Part shown: piece after piece, positions 10,601 to 17,618 of the stretch
Numbering within the stretch: the stretch's first letter is position 1
Layout of the letters: the number at the start of each line of letters is the position of its first letter
The notes under the pieces: model-generated
Told to the model about the DNA's origin: nothing
Databases searched by the model: none
What the model saw: only the letters and a program-made list of their open reading frames with translations
NCBI RefSeq assembly: GCF_030317035.1
Contig: NZ_JASZYK010000017.1
Coordinates: 1-64,000 of the forward strand
Reading direction: 5' to 3'
DNA: 64,000 nucleotides
Source: Variovorax sp. J22G73
GTDB lineage: Bacteria; Pseudomonadota; Gammaproteobacteria; Burkholderiales; Burkholderiaceae_C
Translations under genes and position numbers: made by a program

Positions 10601-10725
10601 TCGCTGATCGCCTTTTGGTGCGCCTCCCACACGATGACCGTGGCCACTGCGCCCACCGTGAAAAGAAAGAGCATCGCCACGCCATAGACGATGGCGCTCA
10701 CGCGACGAAGAAAGCGCGGCTTCAC
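7699..10725 (-). CDS. Membrane GGDEF-EAL cyclic-di-GMP protein with PAS domains
   Basis: 1008 residues from a GTG at 10725. TM1 lies near residues 9-30, then comes a periplasmic sensor region of about 240 residues and TM2 near residues 285-305. A PAS-type region (LDADSRVLTWNRRF) and a second PAS follow, then GGDEF and EAL. The cyclase motif is an intact GGDEF, preceded by an REGD inhibitory site at the normal five-residue spacing. The phosphodiesterase motif reads EVL in place of EAL, a common functional variant, and downstream catalytic segments (LELTESLL, DDFGTG, KVDKF, AEGVET) are present. Both activities therefore look possible. The GTG start overlaps the stop of the upstream TRAP-type binding protein (GTGA), so the two are translationally coupled and the binding protein is a plausible ligand sensor for this one. 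Confidence 0.93.
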   Translation of the reverse strand: MKPRFLRRVSAIVYGVAMLFLFTVGAVATVIVWEAHQKAISDHESQAVRFVAGSEAALNRSLLSVDMLLAGANELLRGSTAASAGADAGSFDAHRLLDNVVRQNLLVRHVAFVDARGTVVASSDRRGERLPLVLPAGFVDGVLANPVSTLAISDPAASLVTSQKVLFFARAVTLADGSRMLAVAEVQLSLLATIMTQGAGIRGLEVTLERDAGALLASLPPRDDLTGRQIEPPLHEQTSDGKPQRMAARLSGQPGIVVARPTLHRNLLIVASIPLTAALQDWRRERDLIAWTAAAIGLMILAVALFTHFQLRRQWRARMELVRSKSTLDQALESMIDGFILLDADSRVLTWNRRFVAMFPWTEPMIAPQVPFRRIMDETARHVVHGRGPADWSAMNMPQMAQPHSEQEALLQGGQVIRATRSRTPDGGTVCVYQDITEKRRHTAAIIESKAQLQATLDALPDLLLEVGLDGRCHGYHAPRVPFPATDVENPVGHMLTELLPAEAAAEVMSALREADVSGYSAGRQFERRDAREKAWFEISVSRKLVGDEGDSRFIVILRNITESKLAAREIEHLAFYDTLTGLPNRRLLLDRLNHAIAAAARRQRLCAVLFLDLDNFKTLNDALGHDIGDVMLKQVAQRLKDCLREGDIVARLGGDEFVVMLEDLSEQAVIATSQTETMGATILARLNQPYQLGLQQHHSTCSIGASLFEAKGASTEEVLKQADIAMYYAKTDGGNALRFFEAGMQTTITARATLENELHAAIAAKQFVLHYQSQVTGENRVVGAEVLVRWRHPVRGLLLPREFIDVAEDTGLIIPLGLWVLETACRQLTAWRDDPRRSHLQLSVNVSARQFREEDFVDQVRLVLERTGADPRRLKLELTESLLHEKVIDAIGKMEALVALGIQFSMDDFGTGFSSLSYMTQLPLSQVKVDKFFVHSIGLNPKVELIIQTIIGMARNLELEIVAEGVETHAQRDFLARHGCLMCQGYLFGRPQPLEAYEREFDVGAIA

Positions 10726-11762
10726 TGCGTGGTCTGCGCCTGCAGGCCGACGACCGGCCCCACCGTCTGGTTCCACACCCTGGCGCACACCGGACCGCAG
10801 CGCTGCACCCAGCCCGGCAGCACGCGGGTCGCGAAGATTTCGCGGCGGCGGGCCTCGTCCTGCGCCGACGGCCGCACCGCCACCATGCGCCCCTTGGTGG
10901 GCTTGCCGCAGCTGGCCACGCCGGTGTTGCAGGCAATGCCTTCTTCGGTCTCGCGCTCCGACTGGGCCCATACCGCGGCCTCCAGCCGCGGCAGCTCCTT
11001 GCGCAGCAGCGCCTGCAGGTCGGGCGGCAGCGCGTTCAGGCTTTCGCGGTTGGCCGCGAAAACCGCCACGCCCCAGCTCAGCGGCATGGCGTAGATGGCG
11101 CTGGTCACTTCGTGCAGGCCCAGCGAGTGGCCGGACATGGTGCCGGTGATGACGCAGTCGGTGTTGCCCGACTTCATGTTCGCCATGATCTGAGCGAACT
11201 CGGTGTACACCGGCGTGCCGCCCAGCGCCGAGACGAAGTCGGCCTGCGTCGAGCTCGACACCCGCGTGCGCCGGCCTGCCAGGTCGCCCAGCTGCTGCAC
11301 CGGCTTGTTGCAGAACACCTCTTGCGCGGGGTAGATGTACACCGCCAGCAGCTCCACCCCGTAGCGCTCGCGCAGCTGCTGCGCCAGGTACGGGCGGAAC
11401 GCGCTCACCACCCGGCGCAGCGTGGGAATGTCGGGGTTCAGCCCGGCCATGTCGGGCGCGCCCAATTCTGGAAACTGCGTTGACATCTGGCTCATGAGCG
11501 CCGTGCCGAAGGGCACCACGCCGAGTTGCATCAGGTTGAGCATTTCCTGGCCCGGCACGCCGGCACGGTCGAAGGGCACGATGCTGGCGGTGTAGCGCCC
11601 GCCCGACAGCGTGGCGAGGTCGCGCGTCCAGAATTGTTCCTCGTGGCCCGTGTACTGCGAGACACCCCCCAGGCCACCGACGATGCGCAAACGCTGGGCG
11701 GGCGCCGTCTGTGCATTGCACAGCGACGCGAAGAACATCAGGAGGCCGACCAGATAAACCAC
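10722..11762 (-). CDS. TRAP transporter solute-binding protein (DctP family), orphan
   Basis: 346 residues with an N-terminal signal peptide (hydrophobic stretch to about residue 17, cleavage after an Ala such as CNAQ). Family features include a conserved Gly-rich start of the mature chain, a segment around residue 180 (DLAGRRTRV) that contacts carboxylate ligands in DctP proteins, and the middle motif TDCVITGTMSG. TRAP binding proteins normally sit beside DctQ/DctM membrane subunits; none is present here. Instead the stop codon overlaps the start of a GGDEF-EAL protein. A sensory role, delivering ligand status to the cyclic-di-GMP protein, is inferred from this coupling. Confidence 0.9.
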   Translation of the reverse strand: MVYLVGLLMFFASLCNAQTAPAQRLRIVGGLGGVSQYTGHEEQFWTRDLATLSGGRYTASIVPFDRAGVPGQEMLNLMQLGVVPFGTALMSQMSTQFPELGAPDMAGLNPDIPTLRRVVSAFRPYLAQQLRERYGVELLAVYIYPAQEVFCNKPVQQLGDLAGRRTRVSSSTQADFVSALGGTPVYTEFAQIMANMKSGNTDCVITGTMSGHSLGLHEVTSAIYAMPLSWGVAVFAANRESLNALPPDLQALLRKELPRLEAAVWAQSERETEEGIACNTGVASCGKPTKGRMVAVRPSAQDEARRREIFATRVLPGWVQRCGPVCARVWNQTVGPVVGLQAQTTQ

Positions 11763-11961
11763 GATTACGCCGTGCGAGGGGGTGCAGGTACAGCGCTTGA
11801 GCGCAGGGAAATATTCAGAAATTCATCATGACACAGGATCACGCGGGTTCGGTCTGCGAACGGGGTGGCGCGTTGCGCGGCGGGGACGAGCTTTGCCGGG
11901 CCGTGTCGCCATGGGTACAGGCGGCCCCCGATGGGGCGTGGCGCCGCGTCAAACCTTCGGG
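11763..11961. other. Short intergenic stretch
   Basis: About 200 bp between the TRAP-binding-protein gene and the gamma-glutamylcyclotransferase-like gene, both on the minus strand. It must hold the promoter of the binding-protein operon. No clear -10/-35 pair, operator or terminator was recognised. Confidence 0.4.
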
Positions 11962-12429
11962 TTACTCCGGATGCAGAACGGCGGCTCGCGCGAGGTGGCC
12001 TGGCGCCCCTCTGCCGCGATACAGCGCGGCGTGCTCGAGGCTGTATTCGCGCAGCGGCCCGAGACGCGCGTCCGCGGGACGGAAGTGCGCACGCTGCTTG
12101 ACGTAGGCATGCACGTCGAGCGTCGAAGCGGGCTCGCCGCCCACGGCCCGCACCTTCATCTTCACCCGGCGGTAACCATCGGGCTCCGTGATTCGCTCGA
12201 GCACGTCCATCGCGTCCAGCGCCGGCTGGTCGACTTCGAACACCTGGCCCGCCACCTGCTCGCCCTCCCCCGCGGCGTCGACCAGCCACGGAGAAAACCG
12301 ATCGCCGACCAGGTACAGCGGATAGCGCTCGACCGTGACGAAGTCGCCGCCCACGCGCGTTCCCTTGTTGGTGGCGAAGTTGGGAAACCCTTGTTTCAGG
12401 GTTCCGAAGACGAAGACGAGCTGTGGCAT
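11962..12429 (-). CDS. Gamma-glutamylcyclotransferase-like (AIG2/GGCT fold) protein
   Basis: 155 residues beginning with the family hallmark FVFGTLKQG (a YGTL-type loop that binds the gamma-glutamyl or gamma-glutamylamine group), then LYLVGDR and a dimer-like GEVFEV segment (here GQVFEVDQPALDAMD). The catalytic acid of this fold is usually a Glu in the segment around DVLERI/EPDGYRR, which is present near residue 80. Members release 5-oxoproline from gamma-glutamyl compounds. The gene is divergent from a DUF1330 gene, with 87 bp between the two starts. Substrate specificity is not visible. Confidence 0.85.
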   Translation of the reverse strand: MPQLVFVFGTLKQGFPNFATNKGTRVGGDFVTVERYPLYLVGDRFSPWLVDAAGEGEQVAGQVFEVDQPALDAMDVLERITEPDGYRRVKMKVRAVGGEPASTLDVHAYVKQRAHFRPADARLGPLREYSLEHAALYRGRGAPGHLARAAVLHPE

Positions 12430-12516
12430 CGAGAGCCTGTGGGCATGGGGGCGAACGGGTTCGCCGAATGTAGTCGCGCGCTATATTGTTCGTTCAACAA
12501 CACCAGAGAAATCACC

Positions 12517-12807
12517 ATGGCAAAAGCCTATTGGGTCAGTGCGTACCGTGCCGTCAAGGACGCCGACAAACTCGCGGCCTACGCAAAGCTCGCCGGCCCG
12601 GCGATCACCGCCGGCGGCGGCCGCTTCCTGGCGCGCGGCCTGCCCGCCAAGACCTACGAGTTCGGCCTGACCGAACGCACCGTGCTGATCGAGTTCGACA
12701 GCGTCGAACAAGCGACCGCCACGCACGACAGCCCCGACTACAAGGCCGCGCTCGCCGCACTGGGCGACGGCGCCGAGCGGGACCTGCGGATCATCGAAGG
12801 GGTCTGA
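12517..12807 (+). CDS. DUF1330 small alpha/beta-barrel-type protein
   Basis: 96 residues. The opening AKAYWVSAYRAVKD, the middle GGRFLARGLP and the later LIEFDSVEQATATHDSPDY are the conserved blocks of DUF1330, a dimeric ferredoxin-like (Dabb/EthD-type) fold of unknown function. The ATG at 12517 follows an AGAGAA-like purine run. A GC-rich inverted repeat lies just after the stop. No partner gene gives a role. Confidence 0.9.
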   Translation: MAKAYWVSAYRAVKDADKLAAYAKLAGPAITAGGGRFLARGLPAKTYEFGLTERTVLIEFDSVEQATATHDSPDYKAALAALGDGAERDLRIIEGV

Positions 12808-12815
12808 GCGACCAG

Positions 12816-12842
12816 GGGCGCGGCACGCGTCCTGCCGCGCCC
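12816..12842 (+). terminator. GC-rich hairpin after DUF1330 gene
   Basis: A perfect 10-bp inverted repeat (GGGCGCGGCA / TGCCGCGCCC) with a 7-nt loop starts 8 bp after the stop codon of the DUF1330 gene. There is no clear T tract behind it, so it may be a weak or factor-assisted terminator or only a stabilising 3' hairpin. Confidence 0.45.
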
Positions 12843-12946
12843 GCGCCGTTCCTTCGGGCGTGCCGCCCCTTTCCACGCCCCTCCAGAGGCAGGCGCACGC
12901 TTTCTCAAGGCCGCATGCCTCGCATTCGACCGAACACCGCCAGATC

Positions 12947-12981
12947 ATACGAAACATATATAATTTGTATATGTTTCATAT
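12947..12981. promoter_or_regulatory. Palindromic operator upstream of map
   Basis: A perfect 10-bp inverted repeat GAAACATATA / TATATGTTTC with a 7-bp AT spacer. Extending each arm outward to 14 bp gives 13 of 14 matches. It is an AT-rich island in very GC-rich DNA, and the spacer TAATTTG and flanks could hold a -10 box. It ends 12 bp before a 21-codon frame that overlaps the methionine aminopeptidase start. This looks like a repressor site overlapping a promoter; the binding protein is unknown. Confidence 0.65.
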
Positions 12982-12993
12982 AGAAGGTCGGCA

Positions 12994-13059
12994 ATGAGGA
13001 TCGAAGAAGGTTTTGCCCCGATGCACGAGAGCCCGCAGGGCTCGCGCGGAGCCCGCTGA
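12994..13059 (+). CDS. Possible 21-residue leader peptide coupled to map
   Basis: ATG at 12994 opens a 21-residue frame (MRIEEGFAPMHESPQGSRGA plus Arg). Its TGA shares one base with the ATG of the methionine aminopeptidase gene (TGATG), the geometry of translational coupling. GAAGGTCGG just upstream could be its ribosome binding site. No homology was recognised. It lies immediately downstream of a strong palindrome, so it may be a regulatory leader or a remnant of a longer upstream partner gene. Confidence 0.35.
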   Translation: MRIEEGFAPMHESPQGSRGAR

Positions 13060-13850
13060 TGGCCCGCGACATCCGCATCAAGTCCCCCGAGCAGATCGAA
13101 AAGTCCCGGCGCGCCGCCAGGCTCGCCGCCGAGGTGCTCGCCATGATCGAACCCCATGTCGTGCCGGGGGTGAGCACCGAGGCGCTCGACCGCATCTGCC
13201 ACGACCACATCGTGAACGTGCAGGGCGCCATTCCGGCGAACGTGGGGTACCAGGGCTATCCGAAGACCGTCCTCACCTCGGTCAACCAGGTGGTCTGCCA
13301 CGGCATTCCGTCGCCCGAGAAGATCCTGAAGAAGGGCGACATCGTCAACATCGACGTCGCCGTCATCAAGGACGGCTGGTTCGGCGACACCAGCCGCATG
13401 TACTTCGTCGGCGCGCCGAGCGTGCTGGCGCGGCGCCTGGTCGAGACCACCTACAAAGCCATGTGCGCGGGCATTCGGCAGGTGAGGCCCGGCGCGACCC
13501 TGGGCGACATTGGCCATGCCATCCAGTCGGTGGCGCACCGCGAACATTTCAGCGTGGTACGCGAGTACTGCGGCCACGGCATCGGCGAGGTCTATCACGA
13601 AGACCTGCAGGTGCTGCATTACGGCCAGCGCGGCGAAGGGCTCACGCTGGAGCCGGGCATGGTCTTCACCATCGAGCCCATGCTCAACGCGGGCAAGCGC
13701 GACACCCGGCAATTGCCCGACGGCTGGACGGTCGTGACGAAGGACCGTTCGCTGTCCGCGCAGTGGGAACACATGGTGGCGGTGACGCCCGAGGGGTACG
13801 AGGTGCTGACGGCGTGGCCTGGAGGCACGGGGCAGTACGCGGCGATTTGA
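13059..13850 (+). CDS. map: Methionine aminopeptidase, type I
   Basis: 263 residues, the length of type Ia enzymes that remove the initiator Met from nascent proteins. The pita-bread fold metal ligands are visible: VNIDVAVIKDGWFGDTSR near residues 103-120 (two Asp), the His of GHGIG near 178, and EPM near 207 with a final Glu near QWEHM at 240. The start at 13059 overlaps the stop of a 21-codon upstream frame, and a strong palindrome lies about 80 bp upstream. It is not next to rpsB, so this may be a second, regulated copy instead of the housekeeping one; that is inference. Confidence 0.95.
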   Translation: MARDIRIKSPEQIEKSRRAARLAAEVLAMIEPHVVPGVSTEALDRICHDHIVNVQGAIPANVGYQGYPKTVLTSVNQVVCHGIPSPEKILKKGDIVNIDVAVIKDGWFGDTSRMYFVGAPSVLARRLVETTYKAMCAGIRQVRPGATLGDIGHAIQSVAHREHFSVVREYCGHGIGEVYHEDLQVLHYGQRGEGLTLEPGMVFTIEPMLNAGKRDTRQLPDGWTVVTKDRSLSAQWEHMVAVTPEGYEVLTAWPGGTGQYAAI

Positions 13851-13937
13851 TCGCTCGGCCTGGAGGATCGAGCCGACGCGTCCACATGACCAACCCGTAC
13901 CGCACAAGACCTTCCGAAGCGCGCGCAGTGCGCTCGG

Positions 13938-14642
13938 TCAACACGCCAGCAGCTCCCAGACCTCCGACAAGCACGCCACGCGCAAGCGCGGTTCCGGCTG
14001 GTCGCTCGGCCAATCGTGAAAGCCCTCGAGCCACACCGCCTGCATGCCCGCGCTCACCGCACCCACGATGTCGTTCACCGGGTGGTCGCCGACGTACCAG
14101 CAGTCGCGTGCGTCAAGCCCGGCCTCCGCGGCAGCCTGGAGAAAGATTCGTGGGTCCGGCTTCCTGAAGCCCGAGCGCTCCGAACTCAGCAGCGAGCCAA
14201 CGGCATCGCCGAACCCCAGCGCATCGACGGTGGCCTTGCGCGAACGCTCCGCGCCGTTCGTCACGATCCCGACGTGGAACCCCTGTTCATTCAATTGCCG
14301 CAAGAGCTTCGACGCTCCCGGCATCTCGACCGCGTGCTGCGGAAAGTGTCCGGCCCAGTGGGCACGAAGCTGTTGCGCCGACGGCGCGCTTTTCCACCGC
14401 AGCCCACTTCCGTTCGCAAGCGCAAAACCTATCGCTTCCTGAATGGAAGCAAACCGACTGCCTGGCGGCAGATAGCCTCCGCAGTCCTCTTTCGTAATGA
14501 TCGACGCGACAAGCTCGCCCGACGTTTCCACGTCGAGCGCTCCGGCGAAATCCGCCGCGAACTGGCGCGCGTAGGAAGCGATGCTGCGCGCTCGATGCGT
14601 GAGCGTGTTGTCCAGGTCGAAGAAGACGGCACGAGGATTCAT
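13938..14642 (-). CDS. HAD-superfamily hydrolase (subfamily IA)
   Basis: 234 residues from the ATG at 14642; a GTG two codons upstream is the alternative. Motif I is FFDLDNTLTH with nucleophile and acid Asp (about residues 8-10). A helical cap follows, then motif II IVTNGAE (about residue 125), the motif III Lys in RKPDPRIF (about 163) and motif IV GDHPVND (about 188). This matches phosphoglycolate-phosphatase-like or haloacid-dehalogenase-like small-molecule phosphatases. It is convergent with map and borders the accessory patch that begins at about 14650. The substrate is unknown. Confidence 0.88.
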   Translation of the reverse strand: MNPRAVFFDLDNTLTHRARSIASYARQFAADFAGALDVETSGELVASIITKEDCGGYLPPGSRFASIQEAIGFALANGSGLRWKSAPSAQQLRAHWAGHFPQHAVEMPGASKLLRQLNEQGFHVGIVTNGAERSRKATVDALGFGDAVGSLLSSERSGFRKPDPRIFLQAAAEAGLDARDCWYVGDHPVNDIVGAVSAGMQAVWLEGFHDWPSDQPEPRLRVACLSEVWELLAC

Positions 14643-14651
14643 GGCCACGTG

Positions 14652-15053
14652 TTACGCCCGAGGCGCCTTCGCAATGAACGCCTGCTTGTCATCGCGATTG
14701 AACCCCGCCGCCTCATAGAACCGAAACGTCGCCTCATCCTTCCTGCCGGTCATCAACATGACCTTGTAGCGTTGAAGCTCAATGCGGATGTCGGTCTGCA
14801 GTTGCGGTGCAGGCAACTTCAGGGGGACGAACTCAGGGGGCGGCGGCGGCCTGGCAGGTGCAGCGGCAGACTCAGGCTGCTCGGCACAGTTGACCCACCG
14901 GCGAAGCATGTTGGCGTTGAGCCCGTTGGCCAGCGCGATCGCCGCGCTCGACACGCCAGGCTGCTGGCAGGCCCGGATGAGTTCGGCCTTGAACTCGGCG
15001 CTGTGCTTGCGCCTGCGGCGCCGCCCGGCTGGCTCCAAAACAGAAGTGTCCAC
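14652..15053 (-). pseudogene. IS66 tnpA remnant fused in frame to a GNAT tail
   Basis: This 133-residue frame (GTG start) is chimeric. Residues 1 to about 95 match IS66-family TnpA (VLEPAGRRRRRKHSAEF, ANGLNANMLRRWV, PQLQTDIRIELQR). The last 38 residues (YKVMLMTGRKDEATFRFYEA and onward, including AGFNRDDK) match the C-terminal beta-strand region of GNAT acetyltransferases, not TnpA. The junction is near 14768. The rest of the acetyltransferase, IS66 tnpB/tnpC and a second IS end were not found. The simplest reading is an IS66 insertion into an acetyltransferase gene followed by deletion. The frame is open and could in principle be translated. Confidence 0.72.
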
Positions 15054-15465
15054 GTGTCCGCGAAGAAGTTAAGTGGAGTAGAGCCTCCTATGGAGCGAAG
15101 ACGGGATCAAGATGACTTTGCCGGACGCATACCCGCATCCTGCCTAGTACGAGGTTCGAGAGGGGGCTGATGGTGTCAGCACATATCGCTCAAGCCCGGG
15201 CGCCTTGGACGATCGACGTAGTCGCAGAGAACTGTGGCGCGTCGTCCTTGGTCATGACAAACCCCTGGTAGGGCAGTGGCCCTTCTTCAGGGCGGCATCG
15301 GCATGCCGCTCAGGAGAAGCGCTACCGCGCCAGCAAGCCTGCGAACTCTTCCTGGAAGGTTGCTTCTATCGGTCCCGCCTCAGAGGTCCCGATGACCGCC
15401 AACCGAGGAGCATCCCGGCGAGGGCGCTGGCAAATGACGCACGCGGGACGCCTTGCGATTCGGGC
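15054..15465. other. Non-coding remnant DNA in accessory patch
   Basis: About 410 bp between the IS66 remnant and the DUF5623 gene. Short open frames exist, but none carries a recognised motif. The expected IS66 left end should lie here, close to 15060-15110, but no clean terminal inverted repeat was identified. The stretch is read as decayed mobile-element or deletion-scar sequence. Confidence 0.4.
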
Positions 15466-16761
15466 CTAAGCGGCACGGTGCCAGCTTTCAAGCGAGCGCT
15501 CCGCCGCAGCCAAGTGCCTTCCCAGTGTGCGCCCATCAGCTTTGAACGCGAACTCTTGAAGGAGCAGCTCGCGAAGCTTTCGCATGTCCTCTTCCAAAGC
15601 ATGTCGCTGGTCGGGGTCAGGACGAAGAATCGCTTGCATAGAAAAGACGCCCACTCCGTAGATGGCCAGCAACTCGGCGTCGGACACTTCCTCCTCGGTC
15701 GAGGAGGTCATGAGTAGTTCGCGCAGCAAGTCCCGTACGGAATCAAGATGGGTTTTGATTCCGGACCGACGGCGACATAGACCGATCAGCCGTGTCAGCA
15801 GCAGTCCCGCCTGCTTGTGAAAAATGACCGCTGGAGCCGCCATATCATCGTGTTGAATGCTGAGGCGCGGTATCGGTTCAGGCTTTGGAATAGGTTGCCC
15901 TTCCATCGGACTGCTGAAGCGCGATGTCGCGGAGGCGGACTCTCCTGTCCAATGGTCAGCAGTACATGAGGGAAGTGCATCGACCGCAGCGACCAAGGGC
16001 CCAACTGGTACGCCATTGAATGCGTGGCTAACGAAATAGATTTGCGTCCCATCTTGCGGCAGGGAGTTGTACATTCCCTTCCAAGTGGGCTTGACGATGA
16101 CTCGGAAATGGCCGACCGCCCACCTCTCCCGAGCCCGTTGCTCGCGCTCACCAATCGCTTTCTCGTATGGCTCGTCGATGAACAGGTAGCGACGCGTCGA
16201 AGGTTCAAACCAGATGCTTGGATGGTCGGAGTGCGGCACACAATTGCGTGAGTCTCCCTTCGGATAGGCACGGCCAAAGCTCGCAGAGGGCCGTAGCCTG
16301 GTGGCATCGATGAAATAGAAAGCCCGTGCCGCAGCGCATGCGTGCTCACGAGCCTCTTTTTGATCAGCACACAGGTACCGCCCTTCGAGATGATCGGGCG
16401 CCATCGGGAACAGATCATGTAGTGCGCAGTTATGGCTCAGCTGTGGCACCGTGATCAAGGACGCCCAAGTGGCCGCAAGCTGAATTGTGAGGGTCTCGCG
16501 GCCTCGCTCACCGGTCTCCTTGTTCTTCCAGTAGAACGTGAGATAGAGCAGATGCAAGTTCGTCCGCGTGCCCGTCCGCAGCAGCGCAGTGTTCGCATGA
16601 GCAGTCAGCGTTCGCTGCGCGTGAGCGTAGTTCTGGAAATTTGCCGCCTGCGCTGCGCTGTCTAGAGCCTCATTGTGCGAAGCGCCCGTGGCGTGCTTGA
16701 TCTTTCGGGCGAAGCTCTTGATGCCGCCGATCGATGACGGGACTTGGGAAATCATGGACAT
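15466..16761 (-). CDS. DUF5623-like protein
   Basis: 431 residues. The N-terminus (SSIGGIKSFARKIK, then ALDSAAQAANFQNYAHAQ at about residues 32-50) resembles DUF5623 proteins, large proteins of unknown function that often occur in mobile or accessory regions. The family assignment is from remembered pattern, not a search. The rest has no motif I can name. There is no signal peptide or membrane segment. Codon use is visibly less GC-skewed than in neighbouring core genes, which fits horizontal acquisition. The start is either 16761 or the ATG two codons on (16755). No partner gene is adjacent. Confidence 0.7.
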   Translation of the reverse strand: MSMISQVPSSIGGIKSFARKIKHATGASHNEALDSAAQAANFQNYAHAQRTLTAHANTALLRTGTRTNLHLLYLTFYWKNKETGERGRETLTIQLAATWASLITVPQLSHNCALHDLFPMAPDHLEGRYLCADQKEAREHACAAARAFYFIDATRLRPSASFGRAYPKGDSRNCVPHSDHPSIWFEPSTRRYLFIDEPYEKAIGEREQRARERWAVGHFRVIVKPTWKGMYNSLPQDGTQIYFVSHAFNGVPVGPLVAAVDALPSCTADHWTGESASATSRFSSPMEGQPIPKPEPIPRLSIQHDDMAAPAVIFHKQAGLLLTRLIGLCRRRSGIKTHLDSVRDLLRELLMTSSTEEEVSDAELLAIYGVGVFSMQAILRPDPDQRHALEEDMRKLRELLLQEFAFKADGRTLGRHLAAAERSLESWHRAA

Positions 16762-17189
16762 GTCCGTTCTCCATGGTCCATACCGAAAACGTCGCCCGCC
16801 ACCGTCTCCACATGGACCTTGAGAAAAGTCATGCCAGGAGTTTGAGAATTGAAGGCAACACTCTCTGAGCTGCGCTGCTGCGGGCGGCGTGCCGTTGCCA
16901 AAGGCATAGAAATACTAACCGCTTTTGGTCACAAGCGTCAAAAACGCAGATCCTTCCTGGGCGACACCAAGTGCATAGGACCGACGCGTCGGAAGCGAAC
17001 ATGGCGATGCGCGAGCACGCGGATATGCAGGTTTGGACCCGCCATTCAACCCATCTTCGGCGACCGCGCCGGGGACGTCGTGCACTTTTTGAACGCATGG
17101 TCCAAGCTGACAGTTGCAATCGCGGCACCGCCCAAGACGTTGTGCCGTCTAACGACACGCGCATCAGGAGCAGGATCGCTTTGCCAACA
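16762..17189. other. Non-coding stretch before the istB remnant
   Basis: About 430 bp in the accessory patch. It includes the upstream region of the DUF5623 gene. No intact gene, RNA or repeat is supported; it is probably eroded insertion-sequence DNA. Confidence 0.4.
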
Positions 17190-17420
17190 AGGCCGATATG
17201 GCGCAACAACCTCAGCATGTGTTCGGCGACGCCAAGATGACCACGGCGCTGCTGGATCGCTTGACGATCACTGCCACATCATCGAAACGGGCAACGAGTC
17301 TTACCGCTTCCGTCACAGCACGCACGAGGCCCAGGGGGCGCATCAAGACGCGCGAGCAGACAAGGAAGGCAGCGGCGGCCCAGGTGAGCGAGACCGGAGG
17401 AAGGGGCCTCGCCTGACGGC
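17190..17420 (+). pseudogene. istB (IS21-family) C-terminal remnant, frameshifted
   Basis: Pieces of the IstB ATP-binding helper protein's C-terminus appear in two frames: VFGDAKMTTALLDRLT (about 17219-17266), then HCHIIETGNESYRFRHS in another frame (about 17270-17322), then back to a KTREQTRKAAAAQVSE tail (about 17345-17390). At least two indels break it, and istA and the ATPase part of istB are missing. It marks a former IS21-type insertion in the accessory patch and is not functional. Confidence 0.72.
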
Positions 17421-17618
17421 TCGGGAATACCAACAACCAGTTCAAGAAAAGGAGGACCTACCGAGGCATCCAACCCATAGTTATCCACAGCTAGCTCCTA
17501 CCGAACCAGCTCCAGCCCCTGGTCAATGTTCGACTGGCACCGCTGATCTCGATTGCACGGGCGCTAACACCAGTCCGAACCCTCGACAGATTGACCAATT
17601 GCGCGCCCGCGAAATTCT
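17421..17618. other. Non-coding stretch with a lone DnaA-box match
   Basis: About 200 bp between the istB remnant and the ribbon-helix-helix fusion gene. It contains one perfect TTATCCACA at 17481-17489. A single site with no iterons, no AT-rich unwinding region and no replication gene is not evidence of an origin. Confidence 0.4.

Noticed and set aside
7555..11094. Plus-strand frame of more than 1100 codons opposite the GGDEF-EAL gene
   Set aside because: Shadow of the minus-strand genes; translation is compositionally biased and lacks domains.
15205..15717. Plus-strand open frame of 170 codons
   Set aside because: It overlaps the 3' end of the DUF5623 gene on the other strand and has no recognisable motif.
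17481..17489. Perfect DnaA-box sequence TTATCCACA
   Set aside because: A single match with no cluster, AT-rich region or replication gene nearby; expected by chance or left over from mobile DNA.
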